From Phoronis australis (taxonomy: Eukaryota > Phoronida > Phoronidae), in the NCBI GenBank assembly GCA_002633005.1, contig NMRA01000049.1, positions 62,001 to 126,000 on the forward strand: 64,000 bases of DNA, written 5' to 3'. Shown here piece by piece: positions 11,739 through 24,527 of the stretch (positions are counted from its first letter, which is position 1; the number at the start of each line of letters is the position of its first letter). The position numbers and the translations under genes were made by a program. A model generated the notes under the pieces. It had not been told where the DNA came from. It did not search any database and saw only the letters and a program-made list of their open reading frames with translations.

Positions 11739-11897
11739 CGTTGTTATGCGATTTTGACCCAGCATAAGAGCACCGAGATTTGAGAGCTCTCCTAACAAGG
11801 GAGGTAATTCACTGAGTTTGTTGTTGCTGACATCAAGATGAGACAGGAGTGGGTAATAATTGGTTACTGGATTCTGCTGATTCTGATCTTGCATACT
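11739..11897 (-). CDS. LRRK1: LRRK1-like exon: leucine-rich repeats
   Basis: A 53-codon exon, phase 0 to 0, acceptor TTCACTTCTAG, donor ACG|GTAAGT. It encodes LSHLDVSNNKLSELPPLLG and LGALMLGQNRITT, both fitting LxxLxLxxNxLxxLP. Its end reads straight into LPPQMGRL of the next exon. Confidence 0.9.
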
Positions 11898-12531
11898 CTA
11901 GAAGTGAACAAAAATTAATGAATTATTCGCAATGTTATAATAATTGTAAATTTTTCAAATTTATTTACTAGAAAAGTTACGTTGTTACAAAGCACTCAAA
12001 CAAGAACGACACAGTCAGGGTGTTGATGAGTGCCTGTCCATAACCACGGATGCTCATAAGAGCAAAATCTGAAATATGGAGTTAACAGTCAGACTGTAAT
12101 TATCATGCGTACCACACCATGTGCGGTATGCAAACCATGGTGCATTCGGCCAGATTGTTCACAAATTTCAGGCATCAACATTCCTGAGTGTACAGATCCT
12201 TAACCACTTTACAATCGAAATCGATTTTGAGGTAACTGTAGGCCTCTCATGAGGGTCTGTTGGCAATGGGATACATCACAAATAGTAAAGTTAAGATACA
12301 AAGGATGACAGTTTTTTCAAACATTTGAGCGAGTTATACTTGGTGAACATAAAATTGAGTCTACGGGCTGCAATACTAGTCACCCGAAAACTGGAAAATA
12401 AATCTACCAAATTTTATGAAGAATTTCTTTGAATCAAACTAAATGGTCAATATTGAGGCTACCCTTGTTACGCACACACGCAGGGGAACGAGTATCTCGA
12501 CTGTCACTGCCCAGTTGGGATACAGCTGGGT

Positions 12532-12846
12532 GGTTATCAGTTTGACAGTGACTAACCAATGTTTACATAGTACCGCTCTCTTATTGTCTGCTTTCATCTG
12601 ATGTTCACATAATCCAGCAATATTGTTGTAAACGGCACGCTAACCGATATTAAAAAATACTATTTGCAAACGACAAATGTTGTGAAGCGGATGTGTTTTG
12701 TATGAAATATTTTCAACAAAAAACTTCGAATGGCAAAAAACGGTTGACTTTCAGAGAAATTAGAATTAACTTTCACCTGCTGATTCCTTTGTGTGACTGT
12801 AAGCTCTGACCATGTGTACCAACACAAAAGGCGTGCTTGACAAGTT
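12532..12846 (+). repeat. Dispersed 315-bp repeat, plus copy
   Basis: It begins GGTTATCAGTTTGACAGTG and ends GCTTGACAAGTTT. It is similar throughout to the reverse complement of 56794-57145, including TCTTATTGTCTGCTTTCATC and GGTTGACTTTCAGAGAAATT. There is no coding frame, and neither terminal inversion nor tail identifies its class. Confidence 0.78.
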
Positions 12847-12934
12847 TAATGGAGCGTGATTCTAGTAAGATTAGATCATGATAGCGAAAATTCAGTGATT
12901 TTTAGACTCCAGAGCTGAGTTGCATAAAGCTTCA

Positions 12935-12957
12935 AAACTTATCCGCTGGATAAGTTT
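12935..12957. repeat. Short perfect hairpin
   Basis: AAACTTATCC, a 3-base loop (GCT), then GGATAAGTTT: a 10-bp perfect stem. GTTGCAT-type strings flank it on both sides, so it may be the centre or end of a small palindromic element. Confidence 0.5.
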
Positions 12958-14480
12958 GATTGTTGCATGACGTCAGGTGCTTTGTTCAACAATAACAATG
13001 TGACGCGTGATAATGCGATGTCATTGTTGTTATACAGCCCTGGATAATGGTACGTAATGGGGTAAAATCTCAATTGGTCAAAATTTTTAAGAGAATGGTA
13101 CGTAATGTGAAAAAATAAAACAACCACTAGGGGGCAACTTAATAATATTGTCTAGACATCAATGTCAACCAGGTTTTCGAAAAGAAGTACATTTAATTCT
13201 TGAAAAGTTCCGAAGATAGAAATGGAGATGCGAAAAAAGAACCAGTGATACTAAGGGGCGCATGATTAATTCAAATTAACTTGACAGATGTCAAAATGAG
13301 CTATATGCAAGTGTGCAGAAAACTATGCAATCCCTCTACATGTTTATGCAAAATTGATACCTGCGCCCCACGAACTTAGTGGAATGAGATCTTTGCAAAT
13401 CACAATTCTCGCGACTGCTTATTTCATCAAAGTGTAGACCTTGTCAGCATGCTAGAGTCATGATTAATGGAACAGGCATTAACAAATGAAGTGAAATTGA
13501 GCCAAAATCATTTTTTAATGTAGAGAGTACATGACAGTTTTAAACCAACACAACTTCTGATAGAAAGTATGACTCACAGTGATTGTATTAGTGTAGCAAT
13601 GGGTGAACTAATAACAGAGTCTGACAGTTTTATAATTATTATATCAATATCAATTGTCCTCGATAGTCGCGCAGTGCAACATTTAAGCATCATGAGACGG
13701 CTCCTACACTAACATTTGGGGTTTTTACCCCAACACCTAAGGGAGCCTGAAGCAAGACTGTGACTAACCAGTTCTAACGGACTGATTTCAAAAATTAATG
13801 CTTGGGACTTTCGCACGGGTAACAGCTAGTGCGAAACGCATAGGGAAATAGATACTTAGATTAAGAGGGAACATTTAGTGTTCATCGCAAGAGACAGGAA
13901 TACTTCTTGAAAAGGCCGTGTTCAAAGCTTCAAGCAGAATTTCAGTCACTGTCAGATTTTATTAGGCAAGGTGTGCGGCTGCGGGATTCTTTCCCCAGGC
14001 AGTACAAATTTCTTTCCACAACATTTGACCCTGCAGTAGCACAAAGTACAGTAATCAGATATTCTTTAAAGTGAAAACTAATAATGCATTTAAAATACTG
14101 CATAGCACACAAAGTATAATATAATAGATGTATTTACAAATGTTGCATCATAAATGTACATACTGAGGTAGAAAGCCAGCTAATAGTATCTGTATGAAGA
14201 CTATTGTCAACATAAAGCTAGATAGCTATGTGTAGAGCTCCGTTACACCGAAATTTCACCGAACCCCGGTGCTCAGCTTGTCAACTCGTCCTGAAACTTA
14301 GAGCTAACAACCTACAGGGGTGCATAAAGAATCTGGGAATGAACCGACAATCACCTTGCCCGTTACAGCCGTTTACAGAAGTAAAAAGACAATCTAATAA
14401 ACGTTATTTTTTGTAATTCTCCGCCTTTTGTAACAAAGGAAGTCTGTGGTCATTTTGAAAACAGTGCATTCTTGTGGCAC

Positions 14481-14613
14481 CTGCACGTATGCGCCATTTC
14501 CGAAAATTTTGCGANAATTATTTGACAAGTCTAGCGTCTTGAGATGCTTCAGTTCCTTGTGGCGTTGGTGAATAGCACACCTGTCATCCATGAGCGTGCA
14601 ATGAGGCAAGGTT
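14481..14613 (-). CDS. LRRK1: LRRK1-like exon: leucine-rich repeat, with an unresolved base
   Basis: It starts with one base finishing an Arg codon, then 44 codons to CAG|GTGCCA. It contains LKHLKTLDLSNN, an LRR core. An N at 14515 makes one codon after LSNN unreadable. The region beyond it is less LRR-like, so a nearby base error is possible. Acceptor CTTTTCATGCAG. Phases agree with both neighbours. Confidence 0.75.
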
Positions 14614-16874
14614 CTGCATGAAAAGTGATGGAGAAGGATAATAATTAGGAATTTATTCACTAGAAAGTAATTAACTGTTCAGAAATAAATAAAAAGTTTT
14701 AAAAGAGCTCCAAGTCATACAAAATTTAATGTTCACTTAGGTATCAGCTTTTCCCTTACACAAATAAGAAGTGTCAAAATTTGGGCTTGGGAACATTTCC
14801 CGTATTCCGCACTCCCCTCTTCTTGGCCGTGAAGTAAGATTATATTGATTGTATAACAGTGGCGCTGTGCGAACAAAAGGCTTTGCTGTCTTTTGTACTT
14901 CAAAATCATCAGGAAGGGGTGAAATGTGACATCCCACATCCATGGATATTTATCCACTTCATCCCACTTCCTTTAATCGACATTGCAGCACTTGGCAGTG
15001 CAGTTACGGTATATAATTCTTTCCCGACATGACTTAGATATGCCTTGGTATAAAACATCAAGTATTCAGATGACAAAATACTAGCATGTGAATCTCCATA
15101 GGAGCGAAAGCGAGGCTGCTGACCTGCCTGCCGCATCAGGAGGTGTGCCGCTATTTCATACCCCACGGCATGGGAAAGCCGGCGATCAATGCGGAGGCGA
15201 GAATTCACAATTCGTTATTGCTCAAGACCAGGCTCAATATAATTCTTGACCAGACGTGTCATTTAATGTGCTCACCAAGGTCTCAAACAATAGTGAACCG
15301 TCACTTTTTTCCAAGCCCAAAAACTCTTCTAAACTTAAAGGTACTCTTTCTTTAGCATTCAACAATTTAGCCTGAACACAGGATGAGTTACACCAGCCAA
15401 AAGGCATTTTCTAAAATCAAACATTTCATAACTTTCAGTGAGCCCTTCTTGGATTTGCCTTATTTTACAGGGTTTCCATGGAAACCACATTGCATCAGGC
15501 GGCAGTTGAATGAGTGCCCATACTGCATGTGTCAGCTGTTACAAACTGCGGCCATTTTAGGAGGTGGTGCACCACCAAAAACCAAAAAAATCATATTGAA
15601 TTCATTAAGTTTGAAAATGTTTGGAGTTGTGTTGAATGAGCACTATTTGGAATTAATTTTTTACTTAAAGTAACCTGCGTTAGAATCCGTTTTAGGAAGA
15701 TTTTAATCGAAAATAAAACAGAAAAAGTATCTTTAATTAAAAGTATAAGTTTACTCACGTCAAGTTTTATATCAGATAATTCGACAAAATCACAGGTTAT
15801 TGTTTTCAACAGGTCAGTTGGCGAAGGCTTGAAGGCATTTTAGAACATACTACATTTTGTCAAACGGATGATAATGACATTGCCGCCAAGATGTCAACAG
15901 GATGGCGTGGGGGCAGCATTAGCCACTCACTGCAGCAGCTCATACAAGAATTGACCAGATCCACCCCAGGCTCTGGCTGCCCCAGGCTCTGGCTGCCCCA
16001 GGCTCTGGCGGCTGCCCAAGGTTCTGGCTGCTACAGGCTCTGGCTGCCCCAGGTTCTGGTTGCCCCAGGCTCTGGCTGTCCCAGGCTCTAACTCGCCAAG
16101 CCCCTAGCTGCCCGAGGAACTAGCTGTTTTCTAGATGGCTGCAGTCCTATTGAAGCCTGGTGATGTGTAGTATTTAATTTTCAGAAATAGTTGTGTGGAT
16201 AGCAGGACCAAATTTCTGACTTCACGCGTTCCGTCATTTTTCATAGAGCAGACACCTGAGTATAATATTCGAAATTAAATAACAAACCAGCACTAGGCTA
16301 ACAAAGGCATAGCACTGGTTCTCATGTAAAATCAAGGAAGCTATCTACTGAAGTCTTCACTAACAACCCTGACAAAGATACAATTACTGTACATTACTCC
16401 TTACACAGGTTACACAATCCCATCCCTGGAGCACCAAAGAATGTTGGACATTGACTGAAGTCAGCCATGCAGACGGCATGAATGAAATCAGCTGGGAACT
16501 CTATCAGACCCCACATAAAAATCCCAGGCACGCCTTTTAGCTAACTGAATAAAGGATTCACAAGTTTCGCGTGAAAAAAATCAAGTTTGTGGAAGTTGCA
16601 TCATCTCCAAGTCCGATTTTTTTAGAGAAGATGCTGCCATGTGACTACAGACACCTGGGTATTATTTTTGGACACGAGACTCTATGATCACCAAGGAGAT
16701 AATTTTTGTGTAGTTTTACGACTCTACTATAATTATGATAGTTTTTAAGAACTTCAATTATTTGTTATGAAGGTAGCCTTAAGCTTGGAGGGCAATAAAA
16801 ATGTGAAAGCTTAAAATTAAGAAAGCAGCAAATTGTTATACATGTATCCAGTAAGGTTAAAACGGCCAACTGAC
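14614..16874. other. Intron, largely featureless
   Basis: Apart from the minisatellite at 15966-16092 I see no exon, RNA gene or clear mobile element. Several short open frames on both strands have no motif. Confidence 0.45.
15966..16092 (+). repeat. Minisatellite, about 16-bp unit
   Basis: About seven imperfect copies of GGCTCTGGCTGCCCCA in tandem, with one longer unit (GGCGGCTGCCCAAG) and decay at the right end. It is GC-rich against AT-rich surroundings. An open frame through it is a by-product of the repetition. Confidence 0.85.
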
Positions 16875-17788
16875 CTGCCTTTTACTGATTGTGATGATGT
16901 AGAAACTGAAAAGTTGTCCACACTGCAGGAACCACCTGTGGTGAGGTGCCTTAATGCGTCTTTGGCTTCTGAGAAATGCACCTTGCCGAATATCTGGTTG
17001 TGAGACAAATTAAGCAGCTTCAGACTACTCGGGTAGTTCACTGGCGTCCCAGCACTTTTAAGTTGGTTTTTGGACATATACAGCTTCTCTAGATATGGCG
17101 CCATGCAAGGTAGCGTTGACGGCAAACACATGATCTGATTTCCAGACAATACGAGTTCCTTCAGTTGTTTATCCTCCACGTTTGAAGACATATCTTCATC
17201 GCTTTCCGTCACCAAGTGGTGCCAGATATTATTCTTCTGAACATTGAATACATTTTTGAACACATCGTCATCCCCAGCCAAGCTCCCATCATCATTAATG
17301 GGGCCAAGTTTGGAACCATAGCCTGGAGAACCTGCAACCCTACTGTGATCAGGGAAGTCCATGGATCTCTCTGGAAGCTCCCTAAGCAAATTGTTTGACA
17401 AATCGATCTCGATCGCCCCATTCCACATTTCAACCGGGACAGAGACGAGCATGTTATGCGATACGTCAAGCTTTTCCAAGCCCGTGTGGGTGAATAACAT
17501 GCTGGGAAGGATCTGCAGGCGGTTATCTTTCAGGTTGACTATTCTCAACGCTGGTAACTTCCACACAAAGTCATCTCCCACAGGAGACAGCACCTCGATT
17601 TTGTTGTAGGAGGCATTGAGATCCTGCAGGGATTGTAGACTGAACATCACTGATGGAAGCCTCTTTATCATATTGTTTGATATGTCAATTTTCGTCAACG
17701 CAAACAACGCGTATGCCTGACTGTAGTCGGCGTAATTGATCTTTGGGTTGTGAAAGTAACAGGAACTTATAAGCCAGCTGTCGGAGAC
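16875..17788 (-). CDS. LRRK1: LRRK1-like large exon: eight leucine-rich repeats
   Basis: A 304-codon exon, phase 0 start after CCCAATGTAG, ending with two bases at CAG|GTCAGT. After a linker (VSDSWLISSCYF) it carries LRRs such as LTKIDISNNMIKRLPSVMF, LRIVNLKDNRLQILPSMLF, LEKLDVSHNMLVSVPVEMW, LKELVLSGNQIMCLPSTL and LKLLNLSHNQIFGKV. An acidic, non-LRR insert of about 70 residues (DDDGSLAGDDD-type composition, around 17200-17370) interrupts the solenoid after repeat five. A single exon carrying most of the LRRs contrasts with the short exons around it. Confidence 0.92.
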
Positions 17789-19429
17789 CTACATTGGGAA
17801 GTAAATCGTACAATTAACTCCAAAGCGGTGAACAAGAGCAATGCTCTGCTCTGACAGGCACCATCAGTGTGCATAGTGACCAGTACAGATAAGACATCCT
17901 CATTGCTTCAACATTTCCACAAGAGGGAGCAATATGTATCAAACTTAAAGCAGTTATCTGAACTAACCTTCTATTACAATTGAGGCCGGCAACTTGAATA
18001 ATTCCACTATGTACTAAAAAGAGTTTTATTAGTTAAGCCAAAAGTTTTCAACCGAAATCAAAATAATTTCAGATTCTCTTTCAACATTTTACTCGATGCT
18101 ATTGAACAAAAATTTCAAATCCCAGAAATTTGAATTCAACTTTTCTAATTTTTTCTGATAAGCTTATTTTTGTAATAATTAATTTGATCAGGGAGCTTCT
18201 GGTTTTGTTCATGAACTAAGGATGTTTTAAATGCAAGAGTTGTTTATATACTACTACAAATTTAATATGAAAACAATGACTCATAAGGCCAATGGGCTAG
18301 GTGTGTTAAATTCTGAATTTATTTAAATTTAAACACGTCGCTAACATCCTCGATAACATTCATGGTATTGAAATTTGTCTAAAAATTCCTTACTCAAATT
18401 GGGGTTGACTGCCATGGTCTCAAGGAATAACAAACTGCCAGTTCCTTGCAATCCATAAAATAATTCTTCATTGCGTAAGGAACAAGTTGACATCATTTTC
18501 ATAGCGTGAGGTTAAAAACTTTGCATCTTGGACGGATTTCGAGGCCATAGACCTTTAACGGGTTTCCTAATCCCATAGAAGCAAAGCTGCTTAAAGTTGA
18601 TTTGCACCGAGAAAGAAAGGTGTCTTTTCCTTAACAGGAACTCCATGTAATTACCAAATTTCACAAAGAAACTAACTCAATATGACAAGAAATTAGACCG
18701 GTTACAAGGGTTACATCATTCAGTCACCGGAAACCTCGTCTCTATAGGAACGTATCTACTACATTTCAAGGCCCTTCAAGGCATTGAAGCAGCATTAAAC
18801 CCCCGCTTTGTATGAAAATGTCAAGTTTTAATTTAGGTTGTTAACCACAACGTAAAGTTGGTCTAGTCTTGTTCTTTAGTTTAGAAGTGAACTCTGGGCT
18901 CCTGAAGAACCTTCTTCCCACCAATCTCATAAAATTCTGGGAAATTTTAGAAGCTTGGTCTGTCGGTCTGTCAGCAGGAACGTGATCTAAATCAAAACTT
19001 GTTTTTTGACAGAAAGCACACACTGGGGTTTAATGCTGTTTATTTAGATTGACATGCAGATGTCAAAAACAGAATAAAGTTAGTGAGAATTTTGATCCTT
19101 CCCAAACAAGCCAAACAAGAAGGGTGGTGCCTGTGGCTTGATACAAACATGTAAGGCCAGGAAGAAAACAGTTTGTTCTGGTGTCTAATCATCTTGAAAC
19201 CTGCGCATGCTGACTAAAAGAGAAACAACAAAAAATGCCAGCATGCATCAATTTCAGTCTTGTTTTTCTGAGATCCAGAAAGGCATACTTTGAAATGCCA
19301 TGATTTGCAATGCAATAGGAAAAAGAAAATCTTGCATCATTTTTGGTCATTTTTGGTGCAAAATACTTAAAATTCACCAAAGAACGGGAATTTGTCACTG
19401 TTTTTAACAGAAAGCTGTTTACCACACTT
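17789..19429. other. Intron, no feature seen
   Basis: AT-rich noncoding sequence. I see no exon with paired splice sites, no repeat end and no RNA gene. Confidence 0.4.
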
Positions 19430-19705
19430 CATGAAAATCCATCAAGTTCATAAAAATTAGTTGAGGACCTTTGAACCTACAGGCAAAGTACATATACCAA
19501 AAAACTAAAATTGTCACTAGGGACACAGCGGTATTTGGGTAGGTCCGAAACTCGTCAGCCTATGTCGTCAATCCCACTGAAACACACCTGCCAAATTTCA
19601 AGAAGTTCTTGCAAAGGGTTTAAGAGATACAGCCGCTGATGCCAGACGCCCAGACAGAGATGACGGGAATATGCACCCACAGATAAATACGTGGGTACAT
19701 AAAAA
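19430..19705 (+). mobile_element. CCACTAGG-box element, 3' fragment
   Basis: It matches the terminal part of the family: GTCACTAGGGACACAGCGGT, GGGTTTAAGAGATACAGCCG, GATGCCAGACGCCCAGACAG, then ATAAATACGTGGGTACATAAAA. The head is missing. Confidence 0.7.
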
Positions 19706-20465
19706 CCAATCATAAGACCAACTATGCTATGTTTGATATAACAAGTCTCATAAAGATGCATCTGATTTAGATGAAAAAGCAAAACACAAAAACTAAAATT
19801 GTACTTAGGTGCACAGAAGTTGTAACCTTTGTCCAAATGTAAACAAATGACGTCAGCTTTAAAGAAGGACATCTACCAGAGATTTCATGACCTTCCTGCA
19901 AGGACTTAAAAGATACTCTTTTCTTCTTTAAAAATTTCATGAAACAGATTTTAACACAAGTTAATTCAGTCAAAAGTTGAGCCCAAATAATGCTTATTCA
20001 ACACAGCTCTAAATATTTTCGACTTTGACTTAAAATTTTATTCTTTGGCAGGGCACCACCGTCTAAAATGGCTGCCATAGTGAGTGACTGATGACTCATG
20101 AATTATAAGTACTCACCAACTCAAGTGCAACCATATATACTAGCATAAAGGTTTCTGCAGAAACCAGCCCACTTTTTAGAAAAAAAATTTAAAATGACAA
20201 CAAACAATGTAAGGAAAACACAAACAGGGATGGAAGTCACAAAATATATCAATTTTATGCGATATCATTCGATTGTCAAAATTCATCCTGTGTTCGAAAT
20301 TGGTGTGCCAGTGCGAAAAGGAAAGAGTTTCTTTAATAGGTGCAGCTGTGCATGTTATAGACATGCCCCAAGAATGACAACCAGATGGTCGACATAGTAT
20401 GCTCTCATTGAGAAAGCATAGAACAAGTAGAAAAGAAGGCCGACTAGTAAATACATGCTAAAACA

Positions 20466-22100
20466 AACAAGAGCAACGTGGAGCGTTGAAATGCGCCCAT
20501 GAATGCATTGCAAATGGTGTGCTTTTAGGGTTATTTATTTTTATCATAAAAATGGCCACTAGATAGCGCGAAAACGTACAATCCATCCTAAAACAGGAAC
20601 ATGCCATATTTCATAAAAATCTATCAAGGAACTTCAGTGAAACAAAAGAAAACAAAATGAAACGAAATTGCCACTAGTGGGCACAGTGTCCGTTGGATTA
20701 GCCTGAAAGTCGTCGCCGTCTGTTGTTATCTTCATACACTTACAAAATTTAATAACAATCCTGTAGTGGGTTTAGGAGAAACAACTATGGGCACTAAACA
20801 AAACAAAACTACCACTAGGAGGCGCCAGAGTAGTTAATTGCCATCATCAAACGTCCTCTTCACACTGAGAATTTATATAAGTCAATTTTCAAAACCATCC
20901 CTAGAATGATTTGGTTGATACAGGGGTAGATGCCAAAAGCAAGATTTGAAAACAGAAAAAATGGCCACTAGGTGGCGCAAAGTACCTCGATTCCATCCAA
21001 AAACAGCAAAATAGCATCATCTCACCAATAGATGCCTATAATTAAAATTTTATGAAAATCTGTTGAGGACCTTTGAAGATACATCATATAAATACACTTG
21101 CTAAATTAAGTAAAGATCCCACCAACAATTTAGGAGATACAGCCACGAGCGTAAAAAAACGAAACTGCCACTAGGAGGCACCCCAATAGATGAAGTGGTA
21201 AAAAAATCATCGTCAGCCGTCCACTTCATAGTAAAAACATAGTATTACATACAATCATCCTGAAAACGATTTGGTTGATAGATGAGTGGACGCCAAAAAA
21301 CAGACTCGAAAACAGTAAAAATGGCCACTAGGTGGCGCAAACACAATCGAATTCATCTGAAAACGGAGCGATAGCGTCACCTCTTTAACAGATGCCAGTA
21401 TGCAAAATTTTATGAAAATATGGTGACGACCTTTGCAGATACAGAGGTAAACATGAAGAAATAAAATTGCCACTAGGTGGCACACCAGTAGTCAAATCTA
21501 TCCAAAAGTCGTCGTCGTCCGTTGTTAACATCATATAAAAATACTTACTAAATTCCGTAAAGATCCTGTGAATGGTTTAGGAAACACAGCCATAGGCGCA
21601 AAAAAACAAAACTGCCACTAGGAGCCGCCACAGTAGTCGAAGTCGTCGGAAAATCATCGTCGGACGTCAACTTCATAGTAAGAACATACATGCCAGTTTT
21701 CACAATCATCCTTTGAGCGGTTTGGCTGATAGAGGGGTGGATGCAAAAAACAGACTCGAAAACATAAAAATGGCCACTAGGTGGCGTAAACTATGTTTCT
21801 CCATCCAAAAATGAGAAGATCCCGTTATCTCACTAATAGGTGCCTATATACAAAATTTCATTAAAATCCGTTAAGGACTTTTGAAGATACAGAGGTAAGC
21901 ATAAAAAACTAAAATTGCCACCAGAGGGCACACCGGTTGTCGGAGCGGTCCAAAAATTCGCTCATGCCGTCCCATCCACGGAAGGAACACATGTGCAAAA
22001 TTTCATGAACATCATGGAGATAGAGCAGAGGACGCCAGACGCCAGATGGACGGAGATGACAGCATAATGCGTCCACACATAAATATGTGGGCGCATAAAA
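20466..22100 (+). mobile_element. CCACTAGG-box element, copy 2
   Basis: Head ACAAGAGCAACGTGGAGCG with TGAAATGCGCCCA at 20467-20500; tail ATATGTGGGCGCATAAAA near 22100. The internal boxes CCACTAGGTGGCGC at 20965 and 21325, CCACTAGGTGGCAC at 21470 and CCACTAGGTGGCGT at 21774 alternate with CCACTAGGAGGC and CCACTAGTGGGC forms. Noncoding, antisense to the LRRK-like gene. Confidence 0.85.
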
Positions 22101-22356
22101 AGAATTTACAACAACTTACAGCAATGTTTTTAAAAGAATAAGGTCAGCAATGATCATTATACTATTCAACTAAAACTGACCTCCAACTTCAGAAAATAGA
22201 TAATGAACATGAGCACTATAATTTGTCCTTTGAACTATGACCCTAATTGTTATTTTTATTACTTGAATAAAAATTGCCTAATTGTGGTACTGGTCATTAC
22301 ATCTGCATGTTCCATCAAAGCAACTAACTTAAAAGTTTTGAATTGGACCGCTTATC

Positions 22357-22585
22357 AGGACACTGGCCTCAACCTGTTCTTTACTCCAATGACAAAAAAG
22401 GGGAAAATTTTCCTGGTGATATATCGTTCTGCAAAATTTAACTGACTGAAAGAAATGCTTTGGCATGAATAAAGTCAAAATAATGATAAAAGAGACAAAT
22501 AAAAGGAAACTGGAAATAAAACAAGAGAAAATCAAAACCAAAAAAGAGAAAATCCTCTTAAAAGAGGAAATTGCAAGCCCTGTTT
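22357..22585. mobile_element. CAGGGCTTGGAA-type MITE, diverged copy
   Basis: It shares CCAATGACAAAAAAGG, AAATTTTCCTGGTGAT and AAAGAGAAAATCCTCTTA with copies at 25417, 55225 and 55696. It ends TTGCAAGCCCTG. The left terminus is eroded. Confidence 0.6.
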
Positions 22586-22922
22586 GTTACTCAAATGACG
22601 AGTGAATTCTGGGTATGGGAAAAATGACAGCCATCAGTTGCTTATACATTCCCACAGACTTTGCACTTTTGCCCAAGTCAGATCTGATTACTTTTCAGCA
22701 ATAGTTGTCAGGCAGCGCAAGACCGAACTTCTGTCTTAAGTCACTTTTCATGATACAGAGACCCCTGGTGTTGAGAAACAGTCAGCTGTTCACAATTTTA
22801 TCCCAGAAAATTTGTCTAATGCGAGTAAGGAACAAGTTGGGATGAATTTCTCAGCAGCAAATGGATGGTCTAAATCTTAGTCTCTTGATGAATGGCAGTT
22901 TAAAGCAGCTTTTCAACCATAC

Positions 22923-23446
22923 CGTTGCTAAGTTGAGCTTGTACCAGTTGACAAATACTGGCATTGTTGGAACTTTGTGTCCACCCAAGGAACCAATGGA
23001 ACCAATAGATTCAATGCAGTCTTCTTCTATGTCACCAGCCACCAACTTCTTCAAAGCTTCCCGGTTTATCTGGTGTTCCCTGTCGACGTAAGATAAGTAG
23101 CGGAGTAGCGTTGACGTCATTAAACCGTTGGAGCTAAGCTGTGCCGAGGCGAGACACAACTGGTCTTCGTCCTTAGCTCCGAGGTCCAACAGAAGTCGCA
23201 TGCGAGAAATATCATCTTGTTCGCAGGCTTCAAGAAGTGCAGTGTATGTTCTGGCATTGTGCTTGAAGGAAATGTTGAGGTCAGCGCCATATTGCACCAA
23301 CAGCTTGACAACATCCTTCAGATTGAGGCGAGCGGCTGCAATAAGTGGTGTGGTGCCATCCACACTACGACAGTCGACCACGACTGGACACACTCTCCGT
23401 GGTTCATCAGAAAACGGATCCATGGAAGAGGGACTGTCCTGGGAGA
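22923..23446 (-). CDS. LRRK1: LRRK1-like exon: ankyrin repeats and linker to LRRs
   Basis: The exon starts with two bases (completing a Val codon), then 174 codons to ACG|GTATGG. It contains the ankyrin unit DGTTPLIAAARLNLKDVVK and LLVQYGADLN, then a second, poorer unit (ALLEACEQDDISRMRLLLDL). The tail FVNWYKLNLAT joins VSDSWL of the next exon, a junction that resembles the ANK-LRR linker of LRRK1. Acceptor TTTTCTTTCTGCATGAAG. The alternative AG eight bases downstream breaks the frame. Confidence 0.9.
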
Positions 23447-23699
23447 CTTCATGCAGAAAGAAAAGAATTCCAAGAGAATTAATAGGTTCGTGAGCAAGAA
23501 AATTATGTACTTTGCAGTGACTAGAGTTCCACAACTTCATTATCAGCATGGAATAACAATTGGGAGATGGGTTAGGTGTTACATCATACTGCACTCATAT
23601 CATAATGAACAACAAACAACCCGGAACAAAATGACATACTAAACATAAAGCTATAAAAATCTAGTTTTTGAACAGTTACTTCAATAAATTCGTAATTTA

Positions 23700-23850
23700 A
23701 CAAGAGCAACACAGGACATCGAAATGTGCCAACAGAGTGCACCACATGCTGCGCACATAAAAAGGATCATCATTCATTATTTATCCCAGTAGAGGGAGAA
23801 ATGCCAGACAAGTGATTCGAACTCAGGGGAACGCCAGACACCCGATGGGG
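23700..23850 (+). mobile_element. CCACTAGG-box element, head fragment
   Basis: ACAAGAGCAACACAGGACATC and GAAATGTGCC resemble the family head, followed by a decayed CAGTAGAGGGAGAAATGCC box. The rest is missing. Confidence 0.5.
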
Positions 23851-24205
23851 AAGACTTCACATAGAAAAGATACATATTAATTATAATCATATATCTTTAT
23901 CTACTTTTAAACAAAGGGTGCATAAAATGGTTTACTACATTCCCCCTTAATTTTTATTTACCACTAAGATAATTTATCGCCTGTTTGGCATATACAAAAA
24001 ATATTAACAACAAATCAATATTGAAATTGCATTATGTCAAAAATTTTCATAGACAACAAAAATCATAAATATCAGCTAATGGTTAACGTAGTTTGTATAG
24101 AAATTATTCTTAGTCAGACTTTAAAAAACTGGAAATGACAACCTTTGACGATTACTTTTGTGCAAAACAACTGGAGAATTACCTAATAGTCAAACCTCCA
24201 CTCAC

Positions 24206-24527
24206 CATCATCCTCTGATGACTGATCTCTGGCTAATCCCGAGACTTTGTGCTCCAAAAGAAGTGTTACAAGTGGCTTGGGGTTATCAGACAAGCAAGCA
24301 TAGTATAGTGGGGTTTGATGGTTGATATCGACTGCGTTTATGTCAAATGCAGCTTTGTACTCCACACCAGTCGCTTCGTGAGTGAAGGTCTCCATCATAT
24401 CTTCTGGATAGTCAAAGTTGAGCAAGAGGTCCACCATCTCCACGTTGGCACGGCAACATGCCCCGTGTATGGGCAGCTGGCAGGCATTGCTTTCCTCCAT
24501 CTTTTTCTTTACCAGTTTGGGACATGT
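24206..24527 (-). CDS. LRRK1: LRRK1-like exon: ankyrin repeats
   Basis: Phase 0 start after TTAATTTTATAG, 107 codons plus one base to GATG|GTGAGT. It carries QLPIHGACCRANVEMVDLLL and HQTPLYYACLSDNPKPLVT with LLLEHK, two ankyrin units split by a longer loop. It ends in an acidic stretch (SSEDD). Confidence 0.9.

Noticed and set aside
15891-16091. Plus-strand frame rich in Gly, Pro, Leu and Trp
   Set aside because: It is the translation of a 16-bp minisatellite with no splice or start context.
23128-23642. Two overlapping plus-strand frames of 121 and 141 residues
   Set aside because: They are antisense shadows of the ankyrin exon 22923-23446.
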